A stretch of DNA of 64,000 bases from Bradyrhizobium sp. MOS003 (GTDB lineage Bacteria; Pseudomonadota; Alphaproteobacteria; Rhizobiales; Xanthobacteraceae), in contig NZ_PYFW01000006.1 of NCBI RefSeq assembly GCF_003020125.1, positions 1 to 64,000 of the forward strand. Direction: 5' to 3'. The translations under genes and the position numbers were made by a program. Positions within the stretch are counted from its first letter, which is position 1. The number at the start of each line of letters is the position of its first letter. Below the pieces are notes generated by a model. The model was not told where the DNA came from. It made no database searches and was given only the letters and a program-made list of their open reading frames with translations. Positions 24,460 to 32,865 of the stretch are shown here, piece by piece.

Positions 24460-25542
24460 ATGCACGGACTGCTGCCAGCGCTGAAGCGCGGGTTCAAGAG
24501 ATGGATCGGCTGGCGACGGCTTGGAGTCGCCGCGAGCATCTTCATCATCGCCTTCGCGATCACCTCGCTGGTGCGAACCCTCAAGGGCATCGATACCGGG
24601 GTGATCCTGACCGCGTTGACCGAGATTCCCCGCGGGAGCATCGGGCTGGCGGCGATCTGCGTGTTCTTCGCGTTCTGTACGCTCACCTTCTACGACTTTT
24701 TTGCACTGCGAACGATCGGCAAGAAGCACGTGCCGTACCGCATTGCGGCGCTCTCCAGCTTCACGTCCTATTCGATCGGCCACAACATCGGCGCCACGGT
24801 CTTCACCGGGGGCGCGATCCGCTTCCGGATCTATTCGGACTATGGGCTGAATGCGATCGACGTCGCCAAGATCTGCTTCCTGTCGGGCCTGACCTTCTGG
24901 CTCGGTAACATCTTCGTGCTGTCGATCGGCATGGCCATCCATCCGGATGCGGCGTCCTCGATGGATCAGCTCCCCTCCTCGATCAACCGGCTGATCGCGC
25001 TTGGCGGGCTCGCCTCGATCGGCGCCTATCTGGTCTGGCTCACGATGGGCGAGAAGCGGCGCGAGCTCGGCCAGAAGGGCTGGAAGGTGGTGCTGCCGTC
25101 GGCGCCGCTGACGTTGGTGCAGATCCTGATCGGAGTGGTCGATCTCGGCTTCTGTGCCACGGCGATGTACCTGCTGATGCCGGCCAACCCGCCGATCGAC
25201 TTCATGTCACTGGCCGTGGTGTTCATCCTGGCGACGCTTCTCGGCTTCGCCAGCCACGCCCCCGGCTCGATCGGCGTGTTCGATGCCGCTATGCTGCTGG
25301 CGCTACCCGAATTCGGCCGCGAGCAGCTTCTGGCGACGCTGCTGGTGTTCCGCATCCTCTATTTCATGATCCCGTTCGGCCTCGCCATTTCCATCATGGG
25401 CGCGCGCGAGCTCTGGATGAACGTGGTCGAGCCCTGGCAGGAGCGGCGGCGGCTGGCGGAGGCCTGCGCGCAGGCCAATCTGCCAAAGCAGGTGGCGACA
25501 ATGGAACGCGAGCGGGCGCTCCGGCAGGCCAACAAGCGGTAG
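24460..25542 (+). CDS. YbhN/UPF0104 (LPG synthase-like) membrane protein
   Basis: A 360-residue integral membrane protein of the lysylphosphatidylglycerol synthase transmembrane-region family. About eight hydrophobic segments are visible, with the family signatures SYSIGHNIGATVFTGGAIRF and LATLLGFASHAPGSIGVFDA (the conserved P-G-x-G-x-F-E/D loop). It lacks the soluble aminoacyltransferase domain of MprF, so it is more likely a lipid flippase or a hopanoid/glycolipid-related membrane protein than a synthase. The ATG at 24460 has GGAGG five bases before it. Neighbours give no functional clue. Confidence 0.85.
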   Translation: MHGLLPALKRGFKRWIGWRRLGVAASIFIIAFAITSLVRTLKGIDTGVILTALTEIPRGSIGLAAICVFFAFCTLTFYDFFALRTIGKKHVPYRIAALSSFTSYSIGHNIGATVFTGGAIRFRIYSDYGLNAIDVAKICFLSGLTFWLGNIFVLSIGMAIHPDAASSMDQLPSSINRLIALGGLASIGAYLVWLTMGEKRRELGQKGWKVVLPSAPLTLVQILIGVVDLGFCATAMYLLMPANPPIDFMSLAVVFILATLLGFASHAPGSIGVFDAAMLLALPEFGREQLLATLLVFRILYFMIPFGLAISIMGARELWMNVVEPWQERRRLAEACAQANLPKQVATMERERALRQANKR

Positions 25543-25628
25543 GTCACGATCTGAATCCGGAGGGGTTGCGGGCGGCAGAGCAATGCTCTCTTATTTCCGC
25601 CTCAACTTTGCCGTTGAAGACGCGGGCC

Positions 25629-27581
25629 ATGATCCCCTCATTCCTTCGCACCCTCTCCGCAAGCGCCCTGCTGCTTGCCGGGACTCTGATTGCCATGCCG
25701 CCGGAGCGCGCCAGCGCTCAGGATTCCGGCGCCCTGCAGATCAATTGGGAGGTGCGCAACCGCTTCCGGCTGTTCCGCGAGGAGCGCGACTTCCTGCTCC
25801 ATGTCGAGAACGCCCGCAACCGCAGCATCCTGGCCGCCGAGCAATCGCTCGAGCTCCAGAGCGAGGGCCGCGGCTGGGCCCGCAACATGGTCAACCGGCT
25901 CTGCATCGACCTGCAGGGCCGGGTCAACCAGCCCTGCACCCGTGACAATACCAAGGAAAACTACCTGACCCCGATCGACCATCCCGTCACCGTGCGCCTC
26001 GTCGGCGCGGTGCCGGTCGGCGCCACCTGCGCATGGTCGTTCGACGACGGCGACGGGCCTCAGCAATCGACCTTCGACTGTGCCGAGCCGATCAATCTGC
26101 GCGTTCGCTACGGCAAGCAGACGGTCGCGACCGTCGACGTCTCCTCCGGCTCCGATCCGACCCAGCGTGTCCAGACCGAGATCCAGGTCCGCGACATCTT
26201 CGTCGCCGGCCTCGGGGACAGCATCGCCTCCGGCGAAGGCAATCCGGACCGGCCGCTGGCGCTGTCGGACGAAGGCTTTTGCTTCCGCTCCTATCTGGGC
26301 ACCGCCGGCGCGCAGTACTACCGGCCGAGCCGCCACGGCTTCAAGGGCGGCCGTGCCTGCGAGGCGCCGGATACGCTCGCCAACTGGCAGCGTTACAGCG
26401 CGCTCTGGTTCAACTCGCCGTGCCACCGCTCGCTCTACAGCTACCAGACCCGCACCGCGCTGGCGCTCGCGGTGCGTTACACCCACATCGCCGTGACTTA
26501 TCTTCCGCTCGCCTGCACCGGCGCCAGCATCGGCGACGGCTTGCTCGGCTCGCAGCGTGCCCGCGAATGCCCGCCCGGCAAGACCGGTGTCTGCAACACC
26601 AGCGTGAATGCGCAAGTCGCCGAGTTGCGCGAGGCGCTCACCGCGGCCAAGAAGCGCCAGCCCGACCGCACGCTCGACCTCGTGCTGCTGTCGGTCGGCG
26701 CCAATGACGTCTATTTCTCCGGTCTCGTCGCCGACGTGATCGTCGAGACCGCAACCGAGCGCGCGCTGTTCCGCCGCTCCGGCGTGATGGCGACCGTCGA
26801 CGATTCCCGCGACGCGCTGGCGCGCGAACTGCCGCAGAAGTTCGTCAAGCTGCGCGAGGCGCTCAAGCCGCTGGTCGGCGGCGACCTCTCGCACGTCGTC
26901 TATGTCTCCTACGCCAACCCGGCGCTGGCAGACGGCGGCGTGCCCTGCCGCGGCGGCAAGGCCGGCTTCGACATCCATCCGGCCTTCAACGCCGATCCGC
27001 AGCGCCTGGCGCGCGTCTCGACCTTCGTCGACACCGAGTTCCTTCCGCAGTTGAAGGGGCTCGCCACCTGCACCCGCGGCGCGCTGTGCCGCGATCCCGA
27101 AGCCGACCGCATGACCTTCGTCGACGCTCACCAGGCGGCATTCGCCGATCACGGCTTCTGCGCCCATTCGGGCAACGACCCCGAATTCGACCGCAGCTGC
27201 TTTGCCGAAAACGGCCAGAGCTTCAATCCCGACATCGTGAGCGCGGCGAGCCAGCCGATGCTGTGCGGCCGCGGCGCCTCGGAATATCGCGCCTATCTGC
27301 CCCGCGCGCGCTGGATCCGCGACGCCAATGACAGCTATTTCGCCGCGATGACCTATCCGCAAGGGTTACCGGCGGCGAGCCAGCCGACCGACATCCACGA
27401 CGCCACCTGGGGCGTGCTCTCGGCAGTCTATGGCGGCGCGGTGCATCCGAGCGCGGAAGGGCATGCGGCGATGGCGGACGCGGCGCTGCCGGCCGCAAGC
27501 ACCGTGCTCGGGCTCGATGCGGTGCCGCCGGGCGTTACGCGCGGGCTGCTCGCGCCGCTGCCGGGCGGCGCGCAGCAGTAG
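25629..27581 (+). CDS. Exported SGNH/GDSL-type hydrolase-like protein
   Basis: A 650-residue secreted protein. Residues 1-31 form a signal peptide ending PPERASAQ. After a beta-rich N-terminal domain (about 35-185, with WSFDDGDGPQQSTFDC, PKD-like), an SGNH fold follows: block I VAGLGDSIASGEGNPD near 195, block III LSVGANDVYFSG near 355, and block V HPSAEGHAAMAD near 605, which supplies the catalytic Asp/His-type residues. Many Cys residues (such as PCHRSLYS, LACTGAS and ECPPGKTGVC) suggest disulfides. Likely an esterase acting on periplasmic or extracellular polysaccharide or lipid (inference). The start at 25629 gives a clean signal peptide; the earlier in-frame start does not. Confidence 0.82.
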   Translation: MIPSFLRTLSASALLLAGTLIAMPPERASAQDSGALQINWEVRNRFRLFREERDFLLHVENARNRSILAAEQSLELQSEGRGWARNMVNRLCIDLQGRVNQPCTRDNTKENYLTPIDHPVTVRLVGAVPVGATCAWSFDDGDGPQQSTFDCAEPINLRVRYGKQTVATVDVSSGSDPTQRVQTEIQVRDIFVAGLGDSIASGEGNPDRPLALSDEGFCFRSYLGTAGAQYYRPSRHGFKGGRACEAPDTLANWQRYSALWFNSPCHRSLYSYQTRTALALAVRYTHIAVTYLPLACTGASIGDGLLGSQRARECPPGKTGVCNTSVNAQVAELREALTAAKKRQPDRTLDLVLLSVGANDVYFSGLVADVIVETATERALFRRSGVMATVDDSRDALARELPQKFVKLREALKPLVGGDLSHVVYVSYANPALADGGVPCRGGKAGFDIHPAFNADPQRLARVSTFVDTEFLPQLKGLATCTRGALCRDPEADRMTFVDAHQAAFADHGFCAHSGNDPEFDRSCFAENGQSFNPDIVSAASQPMLCGRGASEYRAYLPRARWIRDANDSYFAAMTYPQGLPAASQPTDIHDATWGVLSAVYGGAVHPSAEGHAAMADAALPAASTVLGLDAVPPGVTRGLLAPLPGGAQQ

Positions 27582-27699
27582 CGAAGACGACGGGATCGTC
27601 GCGACATCCGGGACAAATACCGCTTTGCCCATGCGGGCTACGCGCTGCCGCGCAATCGCGGATCTCCCCCGGCCTTCGCTCCATCGATCCAAAAACGGC

Positions 27700-27871
27700 A
27701 TCAATCAATGCTGCCTTGAACTTGGACACCTCGCCGCGTGGACCTCTACGACTCGCCTTGGTGGTCGTCTGCGAGATCGAGCGGGTGACGCTCAAACGTT
27801 CCTCCTGAGGACTCCCGATGGGAGTTGACCAGGCAACTCAACGGCGGCCCAAAAGCCGCCGTCTTTGTTTT
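27700..27871 (+). ncRNA. Possible small RNA with three consecutive stem-loops
   Basis: No ORF with coding character lies between the SGNH gene and the LysR gene, yet the stretch ends in three stacked hairpins: ACTCCCGATGGGAGT (27811-27825), GTTGACCAGGCAAC (27825-27838) and a strong terminator at 27841-27862. The terminator is 260 bases past the upstream stop, unusually far for that gene, so an independent sRNA is plausible. The 5' boundary is arbitrary. The alternative is a long structured 3' UTR. Confidence 0.3.
27841..27871 (+). terminator. Intrinsic terminator
   Basis: Stem ACGGCGGC (27841-27848) / GCCGCCGT (27855-27862) followed by CTTTGTTTT. It ends transcription from the SGNH gene or from a small RNA, 60 bases before the LysR gene. 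Confidence 0.85.
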
Positions 27872-27904
27872 GGGGATGATCGATGCTAGAAGTGCCGGGG
27901 AAAC

Positions 27905-27922
27905 GCCTTATCCATCTAAGGC
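27905..27922. promoter_or_regulatory. Inverted repeat GCCTTA-N6-TAAGGC before the LysR gene
   Basis: Perfect 6-base arms with a 6-base spacer, containing the T-N11-A pattern of LysR-type boxes, 8 bases before the proposed LysR start. It could be an autoregulatory site. It also removes room for a Shine-Dalgarno, which leaves the upstream start at 27883 possible. Confidence 0.4.
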
Positions 27923-27930
27923 ATGTATCG

Positions 27931-28836
27931 ATGTTCGACCTCAATCAGCTCCGCTGTTTCGTCACGGTGGCGGAGGAATTGCATTTCGGCCGCGCCGCGA
28001 CGCGGCTGAACATGACCCAGCCGCCACTGTCCCGGCAGATCCAGGTGCTCGAGCACATCATCGATGCGCCCTTGCTGGAGCGCACCAGCCGCTCGGTGCG
28101 CCTCACACCGGCGGGGCGCAGCTTCCTGCCGGAGGCGCGGCGCATCCTCAAGCTCGCCGAAAGCGCCTCGCAGGTCGCCCGCCGCATCGCGCTCGGCAAG
28201 ACCGGCTCGCTGAAGATCGGCTTCACCGCGGCCGCGGCTTATGGCTTCCTGCCCGAGCTCGTCGCGGCCTGCCGCGCCAAGCTGCCGGAGGTCGACTTCT
28301 CGCTGAAGGAGATGGTGTCGGGTGACCAGTTCGAGGCGCTGACCTCGGGCCAAATCGACGCCGGCCTGCTCAGGCCGCCGATCGCGCGCCCCGAGCTCGC
28401 CAGCCGCCGCGTCGTCGCCGAGCCGCTGCTTGCCGCGATCCCGAAGAAGCATCCGCTCGCGAACGCGGACAGCATCACCATCAAGGATTTCGACGACCAG
28501 CCCTTCGTGATGTATTCGCCCTATGAGAGCCGCTACTTCCACGATCTCCTGGTGGCGCTGTTCACCCGCGCCGACGTGCTGCCGCGCTATGTCCAGCATC
28601 TCAGCCAGATCCACTCGATCCTCGCCATGGTGCGCGCCGGCCTCGGCCTTGCCATCGTGCCGGCGGCGGCGGCAAGCCTGAAGATCTCCGACGTGCGCCT
28701 GCGCCCGCTGAAGCTGCGCACGCGCGTCCCCGTCGAGCTGTTCATGGTCTGGCGCCGCGACGACGAGAATCCGCTGCTGTCGGCGCTCGTCAAAATCGCC
28801 GGCGAGCTGGCCTCGGCGGAGCCAACGGAAGATTGA
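27931..28836 (+). CDS. LysR-family regulator of the hexarate cluster
   Basis: A 301-residue LysR protein. The N-terminal helix-turn-helix is LNQLRCFVTVAEELHFGRAA, then TQPPLSRQIQVLEHIIDAPL; the periplasmic-binding-like effector domain runs from about residue 88 (SLKIGFTAAAAYGFLPELVA). It directly precedes kdgD, gudD, the aldehyde dehydrogenase and garD on the same strand, so it probably responds to glucarate, galactarate or a breakdown product. The start MFDLNQLRCF at 27931 fits the family. An ATG at 27883 (MLEVPGKRLI) is the alternative and would place the inverted repeat inside the coding region. Confidence 0.9.
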   Translation: MFDLNQLRCFVTVAEELHFGRAATRLNMTQPPLSRQIQVLEHIIDAPLLERTSRSVRLTPAGRSFLPEARRILKLAESASQVARRIALGKTGSLKIGFTAAAAYGFLPELVAACRAKLPEVDFSLKEMVSGDQFEALTSGQIDAGLLRPPIARPELASRRVVAEPLLAAIPKKHPLANADSITIKDFDDQPFVMYSPYESRYFHDLLVALFTRADVLPRYVQHLSQIHSILAMVRAGLGLAIVPAAAASLKISDVRLRPLKLRTRVPVELFMVWRRDDENPLLSALVKIAGELASAEPTED

Positions 28837-28964
28837 TGCTGATTTCGCATCGGTCGATATAGGGTTTGGCTTGGACCCGCATCGAACGGTCTCCTAAACC
28901 ACGGCGCATGGACGCGCAGATGTCGGTGGCGTCCTCCACAGCACGCGATGACGGAGCAGCGCCC

Positions 28965-29909
28965 GTGAGCAAGATGACCCCGCAGGAAATGGCCCAGAAG
29001 ATCGGATCGGGCCTCCTCTCCTTCCCCGTCACGCCCTTCAAGGCTGATTACTCCTTCGACGAGGCAACCTATCGCGCCAACATGGACTGGCTGTGCGGCT
29101 ATGATGTCGCCGGCCTGTTCGCCGCCGGCGGCACCGGCGAGTTCTTCTCGCTGACGCCGACCGAGGTCCCTGAAGTCGTCAGGATCGCGGTCGACGAGAC
29201 CAAAGGCCGCGTGCCCGTGCTCGCCGGTACCGGCTACGGCACCGCGATCGCCCGCGAGATCGCCGTTGGTGCGGAGAAGGCCGGCGCCGACGGCCTGCTG
29301 CTGCTGCCGCCCTATCTCACCCATGCCGAGCAGGACGGCCTTGCCGCCCATGTCGAGGCGGTCTGCGCCGCCGTGAAGATCGGCGTCATCGTCTATAATC
29401 GCGACAACGCGATCCTGCAGCCCGACACGCTCGCGCGGCTCGCCGAGCGCTGCCCGAATCTCGTCGGCTACAAGGACGGCATCGGCGACATCGAGCTGAT
29501 GACCCGCGTCTACACCAAGCTCGGCGATCGCCTGACCTATATCGGCGGCCTGCCGACCGCGGAGACCTTCGCGCTGCCCTATCTCGACATGGGCGTGACG
29601 ACCTATTCCTCGGCGGTGTTCAACTTCGTGCCGGAATTCGCCACCAACTTCTACGCCGCGGTGCGCAAGCGCGACCATGCCACGATCCAGGCCGGGCTGA
29701 AGGACTTCATCCTGCCGCTGATCGCGATCCGCAATCGCAAGAAGGGCTATGCCGTCTCGATCATCAAGGCCGGCATGAAGGTGATCGGCCGCGATTCCGG
29801 CCCGGTCCGCCCGCCCCTCACCGAACTCACCGAGAAGGAGATCGCCGAGGTGACCGCGCTGGTGAAGAATCTGCCCGCCATCCGATCGACACAACAAGCG
29901 GCAGAATAA
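28965..29909 (+). CDS. kdgD: 5-dehydro-4-deoxyglucarate dehydratase
   Basis: Converts 5-keto-4-deoxy-D-glucarate to 2,5-dioxopentanoate (2-oxoglutarate semialdehyde), water and CO2 (EC 4.2.1.41). It is a member of the DHDPS/NAL TIM-barrel family: SGLLSFPVTPFKADYSFDE at the start, FAAGGTGEFFSLTPTE for the phosphate/carboxylate-type loop, and VGYKDGIGDIE with the Schiff-base Lys170. About 314 residues, normal for the family. I chose the GTG at 28965 because GGAG lies 8 bases upstream; ATGs at 28908, 28920 and 28974 are in frame. The gap to gudD is 25 bases. Confidence 0.93.
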   Translation: MSKMTPQEMAQKIGSGLLSFPVTPFKADYSFDEATYRANMDWLCGYDVAGLFAAGGTGEFFSLTPTEVPEVVRIAVDETKGRVPVLAGTGYGTAIAREIAVGAEKAGADGLLLLPPYLTHAEQDGLAAHVEAVCAAVKIGVIVYNRDNAILQPDTLARLAERCPNLVGYKDGIGDIELMTRVYTKLGDRLTYIGGLPTAETFALPYLDMGVTTYSSAVFNFVPEFATNFYAAVRKRDHATIQAGLKDFILPLIAIRNRKKGYAVSIIKAGMKVIGRDSGPVRPPLTELTEKEIAEVTALVKNLPAIRSTQQAAE

Positions 29910-29934
29910 GGACGACAACAGCGAGGAGAGAACG

Positions 29935-31278
29935 ATGGCCCTGACCGAGATTTCCGGCGCACCTGTCGTCACGGCGATGCAGGTGATCCCGGTCGCGGGC
30001 CGCGACAGCATGCTCCTCAATCTCAGCGGCGCGCACGCGCCGTTCTTCACTCGCAACATCGTCATCCTCACCGACAATGCCGGTCACACCGGCGTCGGCG
30101 AGGTCCCGGGCGGACAGAAGATCTGGCAGACGCTGCAGGACGCGCGCGATCTCGTGATCGGCAAGGCCGTGGGCGCGATGAACAACATCCTCGCCGACGT
30201 CCGCTCCGCTTTCGCCGACCGCGATGCCGCCGGCCGCGGCAAGCAAACGTTTGATCTTCGCGTCATGATCCACGCGGTCACGGCGATCGAGTCCGCTCTG
30301 CTCGATTTGCTCGGCCAGCATCTCAACCTGCCCGTTGCCGCGCTGCTCGGCGAGGGCCAGCAGCGCAGCAGCGTCGAGACGCTCGGCTATCTCTTCTTCG
30401 TCGGCGACCGGCGCAAGAGCAAGATGAACTACGTCAGCGGCGAGCCCGGCAAACCCGAATGGTTCAACTTTCGCCATCAGGAGGCCATGACGCCGGAGAC
30501 CGTGGTGCGGCTCGCCGAGGCCACCCACGACCATTACGGCTTCGCCGACTTCAAGCTGAAGGGCGGCGTGCTTCGCGGCGAGCAGGAGATCGAGGCCGTC
30601 ACCGCCATCGCAAAGCGTTTTCCGAACGCCCGCGTGACGCTTGACCCCAACGGTGCCTGGTCGCTCGACGAGGCGATCAGCCTCTGCAAGGACATGCGCG
30701 GCATCCTCGCCTATGCCGAGGACCCCTGCGGCGCCGAGGCCGGCTTCTCCGGCCGAGAGATCATGGCCGAGTTCCGCCGCGCCACGGGCCTGCCAACCGC
30801 GACCAACATGATCGCGACCGATTGGCGGCAGCTCTCCCATGCGTTGCGTCTCGGCGCGGTGGACATTCCGCTCGCCGATCCCCATTTCTGGACCATGCAG
30901 GGCTCGGTGCGGGTGGCCCAGACCTGCCGTGACAACGGCCTGACCTGGGGCTCGCACTCCAACAATCATTTCGACATTTCGCTGGCCATGTTCACCCATG
31001 TCGGCGCCGCCGCCCCTGGCAAGGTCACCGCGATCGACACCCACTGGATCTGGCAGGACGGCCAGGCCCTCACCAGGGAGCCACTTCCGATCAAGGGCGG
31101 CAAGATTGCGGTCCCGGACAGGCCGGGTCTCGGCGTCGAGATCGACAGGGAGGCTATCGAGGCAGCGCATCAGCTCTACAAGAAGCATGGACTTGGCGCC
31201 CGCGATGACGCTATTGCGATGCAGGACCTGATCCCGGGCTGGACCTTCGACGACAAGCGTCCCTGCCTCGTTCGCTAA
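29935..31278 (+). CDS. gudD: Glucarate dehydratase
   Basis: Enolase-superfamily enzyme dehydrating D-glucarate to 5-keto-4-deoxyglucarate (EC 4.2.1.40). The 447-residue product has the GudD N-terminal capping domain (NIVILTDNAGHTGVGEVPGG), the catalytic KxK-like region in GFADFKLKGG, metal ligands around VTLDPNGAWSLDEA and AYAEDPCG, and GSHSNNHFDIS with the general-base His. Length and motifs fit GudD rather than other enolase dehydratases. Middle of an apparent operon; a GAGGAGAG Shine-Dalgarno lies just before the ATG. Confidence 0.95.
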   Translation: MALTEISGAPVVTAMQVIPVAGRDSMLLNLSGAHAPFFTRNIVILTDNAGHTGVGEVPGGQKIWQTLQDARDLVIGKAVGAMNNILADVRSAFADRDAAGRGKQTFDLRVMIHAVTAIESALLDLLGQHLNLPVAALLGEGQQRSSVETLGYLFFVGDRRKSKMNYVSGEPGKPEWFNFRHQEAMTPETVVRLAEATHDHYGFADFKLKGGVLRGEQEIEAVTAIAKRFPNARVTLDPNGAWSLDEAISLCKDMRGILAYAEDPCGAEAGFSGREIMAEFRRATGLPTATNMIATDWRQLSHALRLGAVDIPLADPHFWTMQGSVRVAQTCRDNGLTWGSHSNNHFDISLAMFTHVGAAAPGKVTAIDTHWIWQDGQALTREPLPIKGGKIAVPDRPGLGVEIDREAIEAAHQLYKKHGLGARDDAIAMQDLIPGWTFDDKRPCLVR

Positions 31279-31296
31279 GAAACTCTGGAGGAATAC

Positions 31297-32745
31297 ATGA
31301 CTGCGATCCTGAAGAACTTCATCGGCGGCGAATGGGTCGACGGCTCCGGCGTCACCAGGAACATCAACCCCTCCAACACCAACGACGTCGTCGGCGAATA
31401 CGCCAAGGCCGACAAGGCGCAGACCGAGAAGGCGATTGCCGCAGCCAAGGCCGCCTTCCCGGCCTGGGCGCAGTCGACGCCGCAGGCGCGCTTCGACGTG
31501 CTGAACAAGATTTCCCTCGAGATCCTCGCCCGCAAGGAAGAGCTCGGCCGCCTGCTCGCGCGCGAGGAAGGCAAGACACTCCCCGAGGGAGTCGGCGAGG
31601 TCGCCCGTGCTGGCCAGATCTTTGCGTTCTTCGCAGGCGAAGCGCTGCGGCTGATCGGTGAAAAAGGCGCCTCCGTGCGTCCGGGGATCGACGTCGAGCT
31701 CACGCGTGAGCCGATGGGCGTCGTCGGCATGATCACCCCCTGGAATTTCCCGATCGCGATCCCGGCCTGGAAGATCGCGCCCGCGCTCTGTTACGGCAAC
31801 ACCGTGGTGTTCAAGCCGGCCGAGCTGGTGCCCGGCTGCGCGCATGCGCTCTCCGAGATCATCGCCAAGTCCGGCATTCCCGCCGGCGTCTTCAACCTCG
31901 TGGTCGGCTCCGGTTCGGTGGTCGGCCAGACGCTGCTCGAGCACCCGGACGTGGCCGCGATCTCCTTCACCGGCTCGGTGCAGACCGGCCGCAAGATCGC
32001 GCAGGCCTGCGTGCTGTCGAACCCGATGAAGAAGTTCCAGCTGGAGATGGGCGGCAAGAATCCGCTGATCGTGCTCGACGACGCCGACCTCAAGACCGCC
32101 GTCGAGGTCGCCGTCAACGGCTCCTATTTCTCGACGGGCCAGCGCTGCACCGCCTCGTCCCGCCTGATCGTCACCGAAGGCATCCACGACCGTTTCGTCG
32201 CGGCGATGGCCGAGCGCCTGAACGGCCTGTCGGTCGACGACGCGCTCAAGGCCGGCGTGCATATCGGACCGGTCGTGGACCAGAGCCAGCTCGACCAGGA
32301 CCTGCGCTACATCAAGATCGGCCAGGACGAGGGCGCCAAGCTCGCCTTCGGTGGCGAGCTGCTCAAGCGCGAGACGCCCGGCCACTACCTGCAGCCGGCG
32401 CTGTTCACCGAAGCCAACAACAACATGCGCATCGCGCGTGAGGAGATCTTCGGACCCGTTGCCGCCGTCATCCGCGCCAAGAACTACGAAGAAGCGCTGG
32501 CGATCTCCAACGATACCGAGTTCGGCCTCGCCTCGGGCATCTGCACGTCGAGCCTGAAATACGCATCGCACTACAAGCGCAATAGCGAGTCCGGCATGGT
32601 GATGGTCAATCTGCCGACCGCCGGCGTCGACTATCACGTGCCGTTCGGCGGCCGGAAGGGCTCGAGCTACGGCGCCCGCGAGCAGGGCTCGTACGCGCGC
32701 GAGTTCTACACCACGGTGAAGACGGCTTATACGTTTCCCGGCTGA
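31297..32745 (+). CDS. Aldehyde dehydrogenase, probable 2-oxoglutarate semialdehyde dehydrogenase
   Basis: NAD(P)-dependent oxidation of 2,5-dioxopentanoate to 2-oxoglutarate, the last step of the hexarate route, inferred from context. At 482 residues it has the full ALDH layout: GMITPWNFPIAIPAWKIAPA (substrate/cofactor loop), FTGSVQTGRKIAQ (Rossmann part), FQLEMGGKNPLIV with the general base Glu250, and GQRCTASSRLIV with the catalytic Cys284. It starts 18 bases after gudD, with GGAGG before the ATG. Without biochemical data the exact aldehyde is uncertain, but the KGSADH assignment fits the operon. Confidence 0.9.
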   Translation: MTAILKNFIGGEWVDGSGVTRNINPSNTNDVVGEYAKADKAQTEKAIAAAKAAFPAWAQSTPQARFDVLNKISLEILARKEELGRLLAREEGKTLPEGVGEVARAGQIFAFFAGEALRLIGEKGASVRPGIDVELTREPMGVVGMITPWNFPIAIPAWKIAPALCYGNTVVFKPAELVPGCAHALSEIIAKSGIPAGVFNLVVGSGSVVGQTLLEHPDVAAISFTGSVQTGRKIAQACVLSNPMKKFQLEMGGKNPLIVLDDADLKTAVEVAVNGSYFSTGQRCTASSRLIVTEGIHDRFVAAMAERLNGLSVDDALKAGVHIGPVVDQSQLDQDLRYIKIGQDEGAKLAFGGELLKRETPGHYLQPALFTEANNNMRIAREEIFGPVAAVIRAKNYEEALAISNDTEFGLASGICTSSLKYASHYKRNSESGMVMVNLPTAGVDYHVPFGGRKGSSYGAREQGSYAREFYTTVKTAYTFPG

Positions 32746-32757
32746 CAGGCTGACATC

Positions 32758-32845
32758 GTAGGGTGGGCAAAGCGAAGCGTGCCCACCGCTGACGTTCGGT
32801 ATGAAGCATGGTGGGCACGGCGCGTTGCGCCTTTGCCCACCCTAC
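32758..32845. repeat. Inverted repeat with GTAGGGTGGGCAAAG ends
   Basis: GTAGGGTGGGCAAAGCGAAGC at one side and CTTTGCCCACCCTAC at the other, with GTGCCCACC/GGTGGGCAC inside, so the 88 bases fold back on themselves. It belongs to a GGGTGGGC family I recall from Bradyrhizobium genomes. It lies between the aldehyde dehydrogenase and garD within the operon and may shape relative expression of garD. Confidence 0.75.
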
Positions 32846-32865
32846 GGCTTCGGAGGCAAGCGCAA

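Noticed and set aside
25638..27362. A 574-codon antisense frame over the SGNH hydrolase
   Set aside because: Same codon-bias effect; no domain, no ribosome binding site, and the sense gene has signal peptide and catalytic blocks.
27535..27795. An 86-codon minus-strand ORF downstream of the SGNH gene
   Set aside because: It overlaps the 3' end of the SGNH coding sequence and has no recognisable domain or ribosome binding site.
29827..32637. A 936-codon minus-strand frame across gudD and the aldehyde dehydrogenase
   Set aside because: It spans two well-identified enzymes and their junction; its composition is that of reverse-complemented GC-rich coding DNA.
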